A DNA stretch of 64,000 nt from an uncultured Bacteroidota bacterium (GTDB taxonomy: Bacteria; Bacteroidota; Bacteroidia; Flavobacteriales; Flavobacteriaceae): NCBI GenBank assembly GCA_902520835.1, contig CABYPD010000006.1, positions 1-64,000 on the forward strand. Direction: 5' to 3'. Below the pieces are notes generated by a model that ran no database searches, was not told the origin of the DNA, and worked only from the letters and a program-made list of their open reading frames with translations. Shown here in pieces: positions 8,887-17,985 of the stretch (the stretch's first letter is position 1; each line of letters begins with the position of its first letter). Position numbers and translations under genes: made by a program.

Positions 8887-9552
8887 TTAAAAACTTCGTT
8901 TAGGTAAATCTTTAAACCATTTTTCATAAAGTTTAGAAGTGGGCACTAAAATAACCCAAGCCGTCATGAAAATTAATTGTAAATCTAGTAAAAAAGAACA
9001 GTTTGATTGATACCACATTTCCAATTCACCTTTGTAAGGTGCTATAATTCGCTTATAAAACTCATGAGGGTCTTCATCTTTAATAGCTGAAATAATTGAC
9101 TCCTCATCTCTAAAAATAATAGAACCAATCCCAGTAAGTCCGGGCTTTACATTGTATATTTTCGATTGCACCTCTTCATTGTATGCAGAAAACGTTTTAG
9201 TTACTAATGGCCTAGGCCCTACCAAACTAATATCTCCTTTTAAAATATTAATTATTTGTGGTAATTCATTTATTTTTGTCTTGCGAAGAAATTTACCTGG
9301 TTTTGTAACTCTCCAATCTCCTGCTAGAGTAATAGAGCCGGAGGCTAGATTTGGAGAATCTTTAAGCATCGTTGCAAATTTTATTATCTTAAATTTAATT
9401 CTATTTCTTCCTATCCTGTCTTGTAAATAAAAAACGTGGCCTTCTGCACTAAATCTAAGAATAATAATTACTGGAATCAGAATAGGGGTTAAAATAATAA
9501 GTGCTAAAAGACTAATTATAATGTCTAATAAGCGTTTTGAAAAATTATACAT
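8887..9552 (-). CDS. Undecaprenyl-phosphate sugar phosphotransferase, small PglC/WecP type
   Basis: Monotopic phosphoglycosyl transferase, expected to start lipid-linked glycan assembly by moving a sugar-phosphate onto undecaprenyl phosphate. Visible: one N-terminal hydrophobic re-entrant helix (LLDIIISLLALIILTPILIPVIIIL), then YLQDRIGRN, KINELPQIINILKGDISLVG and GPRPL. The normally Asp-Glu catalytic pair (DELPQ) reads Asn-Glu here (AAT codon). At 221 residues it is the short form without the N-terminal membrane domain. It lies four bases after a UDP-GlcNAc 4,6-dehydratase-like gene, which may supply its substrate. It probably primes the first glycan locus. Confidence 0.9.
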   Translation of the reverse strand: MYNFSKRLLDIIISLLALIILTPILIPVIIILRFSAEGHVFYLQDRIGRNRIKFKIIKFATMLKDSPNLASGSITLAGDWRVTKPGKFLRKTKINELPQIINILKGDISLVGPRPLVTKTFSAYNEEVQSKIYNVKPGLTGIGSIIFRDEESIISAIKDEDPHEFYKRIIAPYKGELEMWYQSNCSFLLDLQLIFMTAWVILVPTSKLYEKWFKDLPKRSF

Positions 9553-9555
9553 AAT

Positions 9556-10734
9556 TTACATTTTTTGATCTAAGTGTTTTCCAGTTTCTATGTGCATAAA
9601 ATCAGGAACATATTTTTTAATTACAGTTACTATGTCTGACTTTTGAGAATTTGGATTATTAAACACACTCTCAAAATCTGCCTGTATATCTTCAAAAGAG
9701 ATTTTGATTTCTGGGGTATTTATGAATCCTAAAGAATCATACGTATTAATCTCATAATCTTCCTCTTCAGTATAGAACTCTTCATATATTTTTTCTCCTG
9801 AAGTATCCGTCTTGAAAAAATAAATTGGATATTTTTTAGGATTATTATCAAAATTAAATTCTTTAGCTTCTTTTTCTGAATGAACCAATACAGGTTGATA
9901 TCCATTCTCTTTTAAAAAATCTAGAGCAATCTCTTTAAAATATATCTGATCATTATGAAAATCTAATTTGGGAAAGAAAATATTTCCTGATTCTCCTAAA
10001 AACGTAGCCAATAAACATATTTGTCCTGATTGTTCTGGGGTGACAAAAAAACGTTTGATATCATCTGGACAAGACAGGGGTTGTTTCTTGTTTAATCTGT
10101 ATATAAACCCATCTAATAAACTTCCATTGGAAAAAGCAACATTGGCAAACCGGGCTGTTGAAACTCTGAAATAATCTTTCTTTGATAAAATTAATTTTTC
10201 CATTAAACTTTTAGATGCTCCCATAATATTCACAGGGTTAGCTGCTTTATCTGTAGAGACACTAAAAAAGTATTTTGGTGGGTTTAACTCACAAAGATTT
10301 AAAAGCTTGATTGCTCCATATACATTGTTCTTAATTAAAGCTTCAACAGAAATTTTGTCTTTTTCCGAACGCACATGTTTATGAGCTGAAAAGTTTGCGA
10401 CAACTTGCCAAGTATCAGAATTGAAAATCTTATCGAAAGTATCACTTAATAAATTTACTGGATAGGTTATGTATTCAGGGCTATAATCTAATAAATTAGA
10501 GCTTCTAAGATCTCTTGTTAATTCGGTTAAACCATTTTCGTTAATATCTACGACAGTTATCTTTGAGGGTTTATGTTTCAATATTTGTTTGATATAACTA
10601 GAACCTATTGTTCCAGCACCACCAATAACTAAAATATTTTGATCACAAATTTTATTTAATAAAATATTTTTGCTTTCAGCTATATCTCTATCAAAGCTTA
10701 TCTTTTTATAAAAGGCTTTTTCAAATTGTTTCAT
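9556..10734 (-). CDS. UDP-N-acetylhexosamine 4,6-dehydratase-like protein (FlaA1/CapD/PseB family)
   Basis: SDR of the Polysacc_synt_2 family, 392 residues, without the N-terminal membrane domain of WbpM-type proteins. Motifs: ILVIGGAGTIGSSYIKQIL (NAD site), NFSAHKHVRSEKD, and VSTDKAANPVNIMGASKSLMEK, in which Met replaces the usual SDR Tyr as is normal in this family. A roughly 70-residue C-terminal extension (EEFYTEEEDYEINTYDSLGF onward) follows. The expected product is a UDP-4-keto-6-deoxy-N-acetylhexosamine. Since no LegB is seen in the operon, this enzyme could in principle feed LegC as well as the adjacent sugar transferase; that is speculation. Confidence 0.85.
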   Translation of the reverse strand: MKQFEKAFYKKISFDRDIAESKNILLNKICDQNILVIGGAGTIGSSYIKQILKHKPSKITVVDINENGLTELTRDLRSSNLLDYSPEYITYPVNLLSDTFDKIFNSDTWQVVANFSAHKHVRSEKDKISVEALIKNNVYGAIKLLNLCELNPPKYFFSVSTDKAANPVNIMGASKSLMEKLILSKKDYFRVSTARFANVAFSNGSLLDGFIYRLNKKQPLSCPDDIKRFFVTPEQSGQICLLATFLGESGNIFFPKLDFHNDQIYFKEIALDFLKENGYQPVLVHSEKEAKEFNFDNNPKKYPIYFFKTDTSGEKIYEEFYTEEEDYEINTYDSLGFINTPEIKISFEDIQADFESVFNNPNSQKSDIVTVIKKYVPDFMHIETGKHLDQKM

Positions 10735-10808
10735 TTTGTTGTTTTTATTGACTATCCATAATATGAATGAAGTCTGATTTATTTTTTAAAAATATATTTA
10801 TATGTTAA

Positions 10809-11732
10809 TTAAAATGAAATTAGTGTTTTTTTAATTCCTTCTCTTGAAGATATAGGTAATTTTTTCTGAATTGCATTTTTTATTTTTAAATTAGACACTT
10901 CGTAATTTTCGGTTAGTTTTCCAAGTCTTTCAGAATTTATTGGTAAAGGTAAAAAGTCTCCCACTTTAGCTATAAATCTTATAAGCAACTTAGGAACTTT
11001 TAAAATTCGAGTAGGTTTACATAATATTTCAGACATCATTTGCACCAAATTAATAGTTGATAATGAAATATCATCAGCAATGTTATAAATTCCAGATTCT
11101 ATTTTAGAGTTATCAATCAACTCTTTAATAACAAAACACAAATTATCTACAGAAACAAAGGATCTTTTATTTACATATCTTCCAAATGGGTAAGGAATAC
11201 CCTTTGAAACAAAACTATATAATAAATTTAGGTTTCCTTGGTTGTTAGGACCATGAATCATACAAGGTCTTAATATATAAACCCTTTTGTTTTTAGGTAT
11301 TTCCTTTGATAAGATATATACTTCTGCAGCTAACTTAGATTTTCCATAAACCGTTTTAGGATTAGGAATTACATCTTCTGTTAAAACACCGTTTACAACA
11401 TCTGCTACAGCTTTCACAGAACTCATATAAATAAAAATTTCACAATCACTAACTAAAAACTGATCAAATAACCTCTTTGTTAACTCAGTATTTACTTCAA
11501 AATAATCATTATCCTCAGAAGTATTTTTTAAATCGTGGGCTTTTCCAGCTAGATGAATACAGCTTTTTGCATTATTCAATTTATCTAAGCTAAGTTGATT
11601 ATAAGAAATTTCGCTATCAATTGGGTTTCTAGAAACCCCCAATACCGATTTATTTATCTTTTTAAAAAAGTTGGTTAGGTTTAAACCTACAAATCCTTTA
11701 TTTCCAGTAATAATATGTGTATTATTTTTCAC
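10809..11732 (-). CDS. NAD-dependent epimerase/dehydratase (SDR)
   Basis: Extended SDR of 307 residues: GNKGFVGLNLTNFFKK nucleotide-binding loop, SCIHLAGKAHDLKN, IYMSSVKAVADVV and the catalytic YGKSKLAAE. It resembles the UDP-4-keto-6-deoxy-HexNAc reductases or UDP-glucose 4-epimerase-like proteins that pair with small phosphoglycosyl transferases in O-antigen loci (WbpV/FnlB-like). With the dehydratase downstream it probably makes the 6-deoxy sugar (for example a FucNAc or QuiNAc) loaded by the sugar transferase. The exact product cannot be read from the sequence. Confidence 0.8.
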   Translation of the reverse strand: MKNNTHIITGNKGFVGLNLTNFFKKINKSVLGVSRNPIDSEISYNQLSLDKLNNAKSCIHLAGKAHDLKNTSEDNDYFEVNTELTKRLFDQFLVSDCEIFIYMSSVKAVADVVNGVLTEDVIPNPKTVYGKSKLAAEVYILSKEIPKNKRVYILRPCMIHGPNNQGNLNLLYSFVSKGIPYPFGRYVNKRSFVSVDNLCFVIKELIDNSKIESGIYNIADDISLSTINLVQMMSEILCKPTRILKVPKLLIRFIAKVGDFLPLPINSERLGKLTENYEVSNLKIKNAIQKKLPISSREGIKKTLISF

Positions 11733-11869
11733 TCTTAAATATTAGAAAATTTAATATAATCTCCTGAAATAATATTTTATTTCAAAATCTTTTTTAATTT
11801 CTTTAGCTTATTCAAAACCATCCAATAAAGCTTCAAATTTTTATTGAGTGGAAAAAGGTTAGGTATTAT

Positions 11870-12679
11870 TTATTTGGACATAAATAAAAATGATCCACGA
11901 GCTAAATTAGAAAACACTAATTGAAAATTATTATCAAATAAAACATTAAAACAATCCACAACAGTATCTTCATTCCCTCTTTCTGGACCACAGTCTATGG
12001 CAATGTATTCAATTCGATTTAAAACGTTTAATGCTCCTTCTAAAACTTCTGGTTCATATCCTTCTGCTTCAATTTTAAATAGTTTTATTCTAGATAAATT
12101 ATTTTGTTTCAAAAAACTTTCTAAACTTTGACTTTGTTTTTTAATCTTTTTTGAAAAAGAATCAGGCTTGAAAGCACTACTATCGGCATCTTCAGAGCTT
12201 AAATAAAAATCTAAGTCTTGGTCTTTTGCAGATAAGAGGATATCGTAGACATAGCTTTTCGAATGGTTATTATTTAGAATACAAGTTTTATTAATATTTG
12301 GGTCGGGTTCTATTGCATGATAATACCCATTAAAATTGACACTTCTTAAATACAAACCAAGTTCACCTATGTTTGCTCCACAATCAATCACAACATCATT
12401 ATCGTTCAGAGCTATTTTATCAATTCCATAGGCAGCGGCTAAACCATTAATTCTATTAAGCAGACCCTCATGATAAAATCTAAATCTTTTTAAAATCACA
12501 ATTTTCAGCGAATATGCCCCTTCCGAAACTAATTTACTTTTCAAAAAGAATTTAGTTTTACTCCTTTTTATAATTGGCAAAATTATATATGAAACTACAA
12601 CTAAACCAACTTTGTTTGAATACAAAATTCTTAGGATTATTCGGGATATAAAATTGGTAATTCTATTAACTATTTTCAA
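11870..12679 (-). CDS. FkbM family methyltransferase
   Basis: A 269-residue SAM-dependent methyltransferase. The SAM-binding core reads VVIDCGANIGELGLYLRS, followed by YHAIEPDPNINKTC (acidic loop) and FKIEAEGYEPEVLEGA, the FkbM signature. The N-terminus is basic with a hydrophobic stretch, suggesting membrane association. It starts directly after the dioxygenase gene (adjacent bases, no gap), so the two are probably co-translated. The likely role is O-methylation of a sugar in the glycan; the target is unknown. The 137 bases after its stop, before the next gene, hold only AT-rich sequence. Confidence 0.85.
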   Translation of the reverse strand: MKIVNRITNFISRIILRILYSNKVGLVVVSYIILPIIKRSKTKFFLKSKLVSEGAYSLKIVILKRFRFYHEGLLNRINGLAAAYGIDKIALNDNDVVIDCGANIGELGLYLRSVNFNGYYHAIEPDPNINKTCILNNNHSKSYVYDILLSAKDQDLDFYLSSEDADSSAFKPDSFSKKIKKQSQSLESFLKQNNLSRIKLFKIEAEGYEPEVLEGALNVLNRIEYIAIDCGPERGNEDTVVDCFNVLFDNNFQLVFSNLARGSFLFMSK

Positions 12680-13546
12680 TTATTTAAGATTACTTATTGA
12701 ATATTGAAATGTGCCGTTTGAGAGCTTCTTTAGAATATCTTTATCAATCAATTTAGATTGAAGCAATAAAGATTCATTTTTAACATTAAATATAACTTCA
12801 CCATCTATTTTCTGACCAGGTCCGCATGGAGTTTTACCACAAATAAGATTACTTTTTTTTCTACTGATAAATTCCAACAAAATAACATTTCTAAAACCTG
12901 ATGTTTTCAAGTATACCCCTCTATGAAATAAATTTGTGTCAAAAATGGTAATAACATCTTTCTTATGTTTTAGTAGTTTTGTTTTTGCATTAGAAATGGA
13001 TTCAGATATATTAAAATATCTTTTAAACTCACTAATTATTTTAAATTTGTAAGGCTTTAAATGAGATTTAGGAACAACTTCAGTTACAGGAGCGCTTTCT
13101 GATACATCAATTCCAATATAGCATTTAAAACGATGTCCTACATTGTCATCATGCCAAGACCCAGAAATATTTTCGCCAATAATTAATTCTTTTTTAAACC
13201 AATAATAGATATCATCTAATCTAGCATCTTCACCCAAATAATCAAAAATAATTTGTTCAAATTTTTCACTAGATAAAATTGTTTTTAATACACTTTCATC
13301 GATTTCTCTAGAAATCCAGCTTCCTGAATTATTGTATTTTATTTTGTTTGAGTTAATCGATTTTTGAGCGATTTGAGATATTGAAGATCCAAAAATTTCT
13401 TTAGCATCAAATTGTCCCCAGCCTTCTTGAATCATTGAAGAATTACTTTTATTTATTATATCGCGATCAATAGATCTGATGATATTAGAAACATATATCT
13501 TCTGAAAAGCATTTACTATAAAATTCTTTAATCGACTTAAGAGCAT
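12680..13546 (-). CDS. Phytanoyl-CoA dioxygenase-like Fe(II)/2-oxoglutarate oxygenase
   Basis: A 288-residue protein with the facial-triad pattern of PhyH-type oxygenases: GSWHDDNVGHRFKCYIGID supplies His-x-Asp, TIFDTNLFHRGVYLK the distal His, and SGFRNVILLEF the 2-oxoglutarate-binding Arg. Phrases such as APVTEVVPKSHLKPYKF are typical of the family. Such enzymes hydroxylate small molecules or lipids; within a glycan operon a sugar or lipid-linked substrate is likely. It is paired with the FkbM methyltransferase downstream, suggesting hydroxylation then O-methylation. A -7 promoter box lies just upstream. Confidence 0.75.
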   Translation of the reverse strand: MLLSRLKNFIVNAFQKIYVSNIIRSIDRDIINKSNSSMIQEGWGQFDAKEIFGSSISQIAQKSINSNKIKYNNSGSWISREIDESVLKTILSSEKFEQIIFDYLGEDARLDDIYYWFKKELIIGENISGSWHDDNVGHRFKCYIGIDVSESAPVTEVVPKSHLKPYKFKIISEFKRYFNISESISNAKTKLLKHKKDVITIFDTNLFHRGVYLKTSGFRNVILLEFISRKKSNLICGKTPCGPGQKIDGEVIFNVKNESLLLQSKLIDKDILKKLSNGTFQYSISNLK

Positions 13547-13572
13547 GTTTTTTCATTTAACAAATTAAAGTG

Positions 13573-13580
13573 CAAATATA
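13573..13580 (-). promoter_or_regulatory. Possible internal -7 promoter box upstream of the dioxygenase gene
   Basis: The minus strand reads TATATTTG, matching TAnnTTTG, 26 bases before the ATG at 13546, in the 111-base gap after rfbC. This could give the dioxygenase-to-rfbB half of the operon its own transcription. No clear -33 element is seen. Confidence 0.4.
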
Positions 13581-13657
13581 TTAATACTTTCATAGGATTA
13601 TAAAATTTAATTACTAACATATTTGTTTGGTATTGAAAATCGAATAAGTTGATAACT

Positions 13658-14215
13658 TTAAAATTTAAAATGGGAATCTAAATCCCTAAAGGATGGTAAC
13701 CTTTTATCTTTTTCTGATAATCGAAATTCATCAAAAGATAAACCCCAATCTATACTCAACTCTTTATCATCATATCGAATTCCTGCATCAAATTCTGGCG
13801 CATAGACATTGTCTACTTTGTAAGCAAAAATAGCACTCTCACTTAAAACGGAAAATCCGTGTGCAAAACCTCTAGGAACAAATAATTGTCTTTTATTATT
13901 TTCTGACAATTCTACAGCCACGTGTTTGCCATAGGAAGGAGACCCTTTTCTTATATCTACAGCTACATCCATCACTCTACCTTCAATACATCTTACTAAC
14001 TTAGCTTGACTATATGGTGGTTTTTGAAAATGCAATCCTCTTAAAACTCCTCTAAATGATTTTGATTCGTTGTCTTGAATAAATTTTATCGGATATATAT
14101 TTTCTTCAAACTTATGCAGATTAAAAGACTCTGAAAAGTACCCTCTACTATCACCATAAACTGAAGGTTCGATAATAAAAACATCCTTTATTTTTGTATT
14201 AATAAACTTCATCAC
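13658..14215 (-). CDS. rfbC: dTDP-4-dehydrorhamnose 3,5-epimerase
   Basis: Third step of dTDP-L-rhamnose synthesis. Cupin-like epimerase of 185 residues, the usual length. Family motifs: [38 protein letters not shown] with the catalytic His, and [16 protein letters not shown]. It overlaps rfbA by four bases (ATGA). Together rfbA-rfbC here and rfbD-rfbB at the operon end complete the pathway. Confidence 0.97.
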   Translation of the reverse strand: MMKFINTKIKDVFIIEPSVYGDSRGYFSESFNLHKFEENIYPIKFIQDNESKSFRGVLRGLHFQKPPYSQAKLVRCIEGRVMDVAVDIRKGSPSYGKHVAVELSENNKRQLFVPRGFAHGFSVLSESAIFAYKVDNVYAPEFDAGIRYDDKELSIDWGLSFDEFRLSEKDKRLPSFRDLDSHFKF

Positions 14216-15084
14216 TTACTAATTAATTTTAACAGATATTCACCGTATGAACTTTTTATCAAGCGTTGTGCTAATTTTTGTAATTGAATAGCATCTATAA
14301 ACTTTTTTCTGTAAGCTATTTCCTCAAGACAAGCTACTTTTAATCCTTTTCTTTTTTCAATAGACTTTACAAATTGTCCAGCTTCTAATAAAGAATCATG
14401 TGTTCCTGTATCTAACCATGCAAATCCTCTACCTAATAACACTACTTTTAAATTATTATTTTTTAAATAAACTTGATTTACGTTAGTTATTTCTAACTCA
14501 CCACGATCAGAAGGTTGAATCGTTTTGGCAATTTCTACCACATCGTTTGTATAAAAATACAAACCTACAACGGCATAATTTGACTTTGGATTTTTAGGTT
14601 TTTCGTCAATAGAAATTACATTTCCTTTGTTGTCAAATTCGGCAACTCCAAAACGTTGAGGATCATTTACGTAATATCCGAATACGGTTGACTTACCTTT
14701 AGAAACGTTTTTTTTAGCATTTCTTAACATCCCTGTAAAACCCGAACCGTAAAAAATATTATCTCCCAATAACAAACACACATCATCAGATCCAATAAAT
14801 TCCTCCCCAATAATAAAAGCTTGCGCCAAACCGTCTGGGCTTGGTTGTTCTTTATAAAATAATTTCAATCCAATTTCAGAACCATCCCCTAGTAAATTCT
14901 TATAATTTGGAAGATCTGTTGGTGAAGAGATTATTAAAATCTCTTGAATATCTGCCAGCATTAGTACTGACAATGGATAATAAATCATTGGTTTATCGTA
15001 CACAGGTAATAACTGCTTTGATAATCCTATGGTTATTGGGTATAGACGTGTACCATTACCTCCCGCTAATATTATGCCTTTCAT
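14212..15084 (-). CDS. rfbA: Glucose-1-phosphate thymidylyltransferase
   Basis: First step of dTDP-L-rhamnose synthesis, joining glucose-1-phosphate to dTTP. Nucleotidyltransferase signature [22 protein letters not shown] at the N-terminus, then [28 protein letters not shown] and [18 protein letters not shown]. The length of 290 residues is normal. It is followed with overlap by rfbC. The gap upstream is 130 bases, the largest within the glycan operon, and could hold a promoter, although no good TAnnTTTG box was found. Confidence 0.97.
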   Translation of the reverse strand: MKGIILAGGNGTRLYPITIGLSKQLLPVYDKPMIYYPLSVLMLADIQEILIISSPTDLPNYKNLLGDGSEIGLKLFYKEQPSPDGLAQAFIIGEEFIGSDDVCLLLGDNIFYGSGFTGMLRNAKKNVSKGKSTVFGYYVNDPQRFGVAEFDNKGNVISIDEKPKNPKSNYAVVGLYFYTNDVVEIAKTIQPSDRGELEITNVNQVYLKNNNLKVVLLGRGFAWLDTGTHDSLLEAGQFVKSIEKRKGLKVACLEEIAYRKKFIDAIQLQKLAQRLIKSSYGEYLLKLISK

Positions 15085-15214
15085 TAATTTATATCTTTTA
15101 AATTAATCTCCTAGTTTTTGGACTTTTAAAATTAGTCATTTAAAAATATGTATTTATTAAGTGCTATAATTTAATTACAAACTGTCATTTATCTTAACGA
15201 ATACTTCATAAATA

Positions 15215-16255
15215 TTATTTAATTGGATGTGTCCAATTATTTGAATGTTCTTCAAAAAATAATTCTTCTAGCCAACCAGTGATGGAAAGACTATTGTAAA
15301 GATTATCATTTATATCTTCATAATCATATTCAAAAAAATATTTGTCAATTTGAATATTTTTTCTGTCAATTATCAATATATTATTAGGATTATAAAAAGA
15401 ATATTTTTTTATTTCTGAATTCGTTGTTATTAATTTTTTTTTTGCTCCAATGGCTTCAATCGTACGCATGGTTAACCCTTTTTGACCCGGGTGATGTATA
15501 TCTAAAATCACATTAGACTTTTTGTACAATAAACAAATTTCTTTCTTAGATAAGCTGCCAAAACTTAATTTTTTATAATCAAATTTTTTAAAACTTTTAT
15601 CAAATAATTTTTTGTACAGATAAACTAATCTTCCATGCACATAATAATAACAAAACATTTTTAAATCGTTTCTTGTACACCATTGTGAAATTTCATTACT
15701 AATATTATATCTGTCAGAATGTACTGTACCTAAAAACAAAAGATCATAATTATTATTTATACTATCATATTTTGTAATTTCTTTGTAGGCATCCAAAAAA
15801 AATAATGGTCTAAACCCAATCTCATAATTAAAAGCATCATCTGAGTCAAATGTAAATTTTTTATCAAAATATTTTAGAATACTTGTGGGGTGACTATGAT
15901 TGGCAAAGGAATCCCAAGTATAAAAAATAAAAAAACATTCATTATGTATTTTCTTAAATTCTTCAAGAAAAAATGCAGGTACTACTTCTCCTCTATTGAC
16001 TAATAAAAAATCGTATTTTTTATTTTTAGTTTGTTTGAGTATTTTTTTGTAATAATTATCGATTCTACTCTGATAAATACTTCTTTTTAAGCGTATTATT
16101 CCCTTAGTAAAATCACTATTTGAAGGTCTTTCATCAAAATAATCAACTCTAGCGCCAAATTCTTTTAGTTTTTTTATAATCTCATTTTCTAAATTAAAAG
16201 TTTGGACAGAAAAAAAAATAATATTTTTTCCAAAAATTTTTTGATCAAGCATCAT
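15215..16255 (-). CDS. Putative GT-B-type glycosyltransferase
   Basis: A 346-residue soluble protein. The N-terminal half (NIIFFSVQTFNLENEIIKK...YDFLLVNRGEVVPAFF...FFIFYTWDSFANHS) resembles the acceptor-side Rossmann half of CgeB-like glycosyltransferases. The C-terminal half has LSKKEICLLYKKSNVILDIHH and GLTMRTIEAIGAKKKLITTN, the donor-binding E-x-x-A-x-G-type region of GT-B enzymes. Its start overlaps the epimerase gene by four bases. Donor and acceptor are unknown. Confidence 0.65.
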   Translation of the reverse strand: MMLDQKIFGKNIIFFSVQTFNLENEIIKKLKEFGARVDYFDERPSNSDFTKGIIRLKRSIYQSRIDNYYKKILKQTKNKKYDFLLVNRGEVVPAFFLEEFKKIHNECFFIFYTWDSFANHSHPTSILKYFDKKFTFDSDDAFNYEIGFRPLFFLDAYKEITKYDSINNNYDLLFLGTVHSDRYNISNEISQWCTRNDLKMFCYYYVHGRLVYLYKKLFDKSFKKFDYKKLSFGSLSKKEICLLYKKSNVILDIHHPGQKGLTMRTIEAIGAKKKLITTNSEIKKYSFYNPNNILIIDRKNIQIDKYFFEYDYEDINDNLYNSLSITGWLEELFFEEHSNNWTHPIK

Positions 16256-17388
16256 TTCAATAATCCTTTTTTCTTCATTTCAGCTAAAGATACTGAAAGT
16301 AAGTCTTTTTCTATTTTTTGTGACAATACCCATTTAGTGAAATTTGAAATACCTTCTTCAAAAAATACTTTAGGTTCAAACCCTAAAACTCGATTAATTT
16401 TTGTTAAATCAGCGTAATTATGCCTAATATCTCCCAATCTAAATTTTCCTGAAATGATGATTGGCACATCAATATGATAGGCATTTATTAAAGTTTTTGC
16501 AACCGTTAAGACATCAACGGCAATTCCTGTCCCTACATTAAAAACCTGCCCATTAGCTTCTTCTTTTTCAATACCAAGAATCGTTGCCGCCACTACATCT
16601 TCGATGTATACAAAATCTCTAGATTCTTTTCCATCCTCAAAAATTTGAATTTTATTACCATTTCTTATTTGAGTTGAAAAAATTGATAAAATACCAGTAT
16701 AAGGATTAGACAATGATTGACCTGGACCGTATACGTTTTGATATCTAAAAGCTACTGGTGCGATATCTATAGTAGGACAAACAGTCATAACCATTTGTTC
16801 CTGATTTTGCTTAGTAATACCATAAACTGATGAAGGATGTATTTTCGACTCTTCATCTGTTGCGACTAAGGTTAAATCTGATTTTCCTTCATATTTAATT
16901 TCGAAGTTACCATTCAGCATCTCGCCTTCTAATCTATGATTTGGGTATATAGCTCCCAATTCTTGATGTATGTATTTTCCTTCTCCATAAATTGAACGAG
17001 ACGAAGCAATCACTATCTTCTTAACGTTATGTTTACTATTTGCTAAAATATCTAACATAATAGCAGTACCTTTTATATTTACTTCTGTATACTTTTCTAT
17101 ACAATACATTGATTGGCCTGTCCCTGTTTCAGCTGCTAAATGCACAATTACATCCTGATTTTCTAAAGATTTTATCCAATCTTTTCGGGAAGTAACAGAA
17201 CCCTTAATAAAAGTAACTTTATCTTTAATACTTTTATATAATTGAGATGTGTTTTCAGGATCAATTCCATGTATTTGAGTTGATAAATTATCTAAAACTG
17301 TAATTTTATATCCTTTATTAAGTAATGATAAAGCTAAATTACTTCCAATAAACCCTGCTCCTCCTGTTATTAAAATATTTTCCATCAA
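16252..17388 (-). CDS. SDR epimerase, probable dTDP-L-rhamnose 4-epimerase
   Basis: Extended SDR, 378 residues. GGAGFIGSNLALSLLNKGY binds NAD; catalytic residues lie in IASSRSIYGEGKYI and SSVYGITKQNQEQM. The stretches VLDNLSTQIHG, VIVHLAAETGTGQSMYCIEKY and the long insert after YGEGKY are those I associate with dTDP-L-rhamnose 4-epimerases (WbiB/Tll type), which give dTDP-6-deoxy-L-talose. With a full dTDP-rhamnose pathway in the same operon, 6-deoxytalose in the glycan is a reasonable prediction. Alternative: another NDP-sugar 4-epimerase. Confidence 0.65.
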   Translation of the reverse strand: MMENILITGGAGFIGSNLALSLLNKGYKITVLDNLSTQIHGIDPENTSQLYKSIKDKVTFIKGSVTSRKDWIKSLENQDVIVHLAAETGTGQSMYCIEKYTEVNIKGTAIMLDILANSKHNVKKIVIASSRSIYGEGKYIHQELGAIYPNHRLEGEMLNGNFEIKYEGKSDLTLVATDEESKIHPSSVYGITKQNQEQMVMTVCPTIDIAPVAFRYQNVYGPGQSLSNPYTGILSIFSTQIRNGNKIQIFEDGKESRDFVYIEDVVAATILGIEKEEANGQVFNVGTGIAVDVLTVAKTLINAYHIDVPIIISGKFRLGDIRHNYADLTKINRVLGFEPKVFFEEGISNFTKWVLSQKIEKDLLSVSLAEMKKKGLLK

Positions 17389-17389
17389 C

Positions 17390-17977
17390 TTATTTAATAT
17401 TTTCCCATTTTTGAGATTTAAAATTATATTTTTTTATTGGTTTTGCAGGAGCGCCTACTGCAATAACAAAACAAGGTAAATTTCTTGATACTACTGAGTT
17501 CGCGCCTACAATTGTCCCCTTTCCTATTACTACCCCTGGCAATACCGTGACAGATTCGCCTAACCACACATTATCTTCAATTATAACCTCACTATTGTGT
17601 AACAGTCTCAAACCTGGTGGGGTATTGGGATCACTATCATTTTCATTTCCGGAGTATGAACCATGACTGGTATCAGAAATATAAATTTTACTAGCCATTA
17701 ATACATTATTTCCAATAATAACACGATTAGATGCTGTGATATGAACGAAATCATTTAATTCTACATTGGAACCAAAAGTTAGATTAATATTTTTTGAAGA
17801 ACCATACGCTTCAATTCTACAATTTTTTCCTGTTGTTAAATTGCTGCCAAAATCGATTTTATGCTTATTTCGGATATCAATAGGTAAACGAATTAGCCTG
17901 GCCTTTTTAAAAAATATTTTTGTATAAACAAAGCAAAAGGAAATATAAATAAAGTTTAGAAAAGAGCGTTTGATCAT
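17390..17977 (-). CDS. Hexapeptide-repeat acyltransferase (WcaF/NodL-like)
   Basis: A 195-residue left-handed beta-helix acyltransferase. Repeats are visible as IDFGSNLTTGKNCRIEAYG, VELNDFVHITASNRVIIGNNV and VIIEDNVWLGESVTVLPGVVIGKGTIVGANSVV, ending in the typical AVGAPAKPIKKY. The catalytic His region is DTSHGSYSGNEND. A basic hydrophobic N-terminus may associate with the membrane. It probably O-acetylates a sugar of the repeat unit. It sits one base after the epimerase start codon and eight bases from the upstream glycosyltransferase. Confidence 0.85.
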   Translation of the reverse strand: MIKRSFLNFIYISFCFVYTKIFFKKARLIRLPIDIRNKHKIDFGSNLTTGKNCRIEAYGSSKNINLTFGSNVELNDFVHITASNRVIIGNNVLMASKIYISDTSHGSYSGNENDSDPNTPPGLRLLHNSEVIIEDNVWLGESVTVLPGVVIGKGTIVGANSVVSRNLPCFVIAVGAPAKPIKKYNFKSQKWENIK

Positions 17978-17985
17978 AATTTGTA

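Noticed and set aside
11823-11846. Possible hairpin CAATAAA/TTTATTG upstream of the epimerase gene
   Set aside because: Only 7 AT-rich pairs with a 10-base loop and no T-tract on the relevant strand; too weak to call a terminator.
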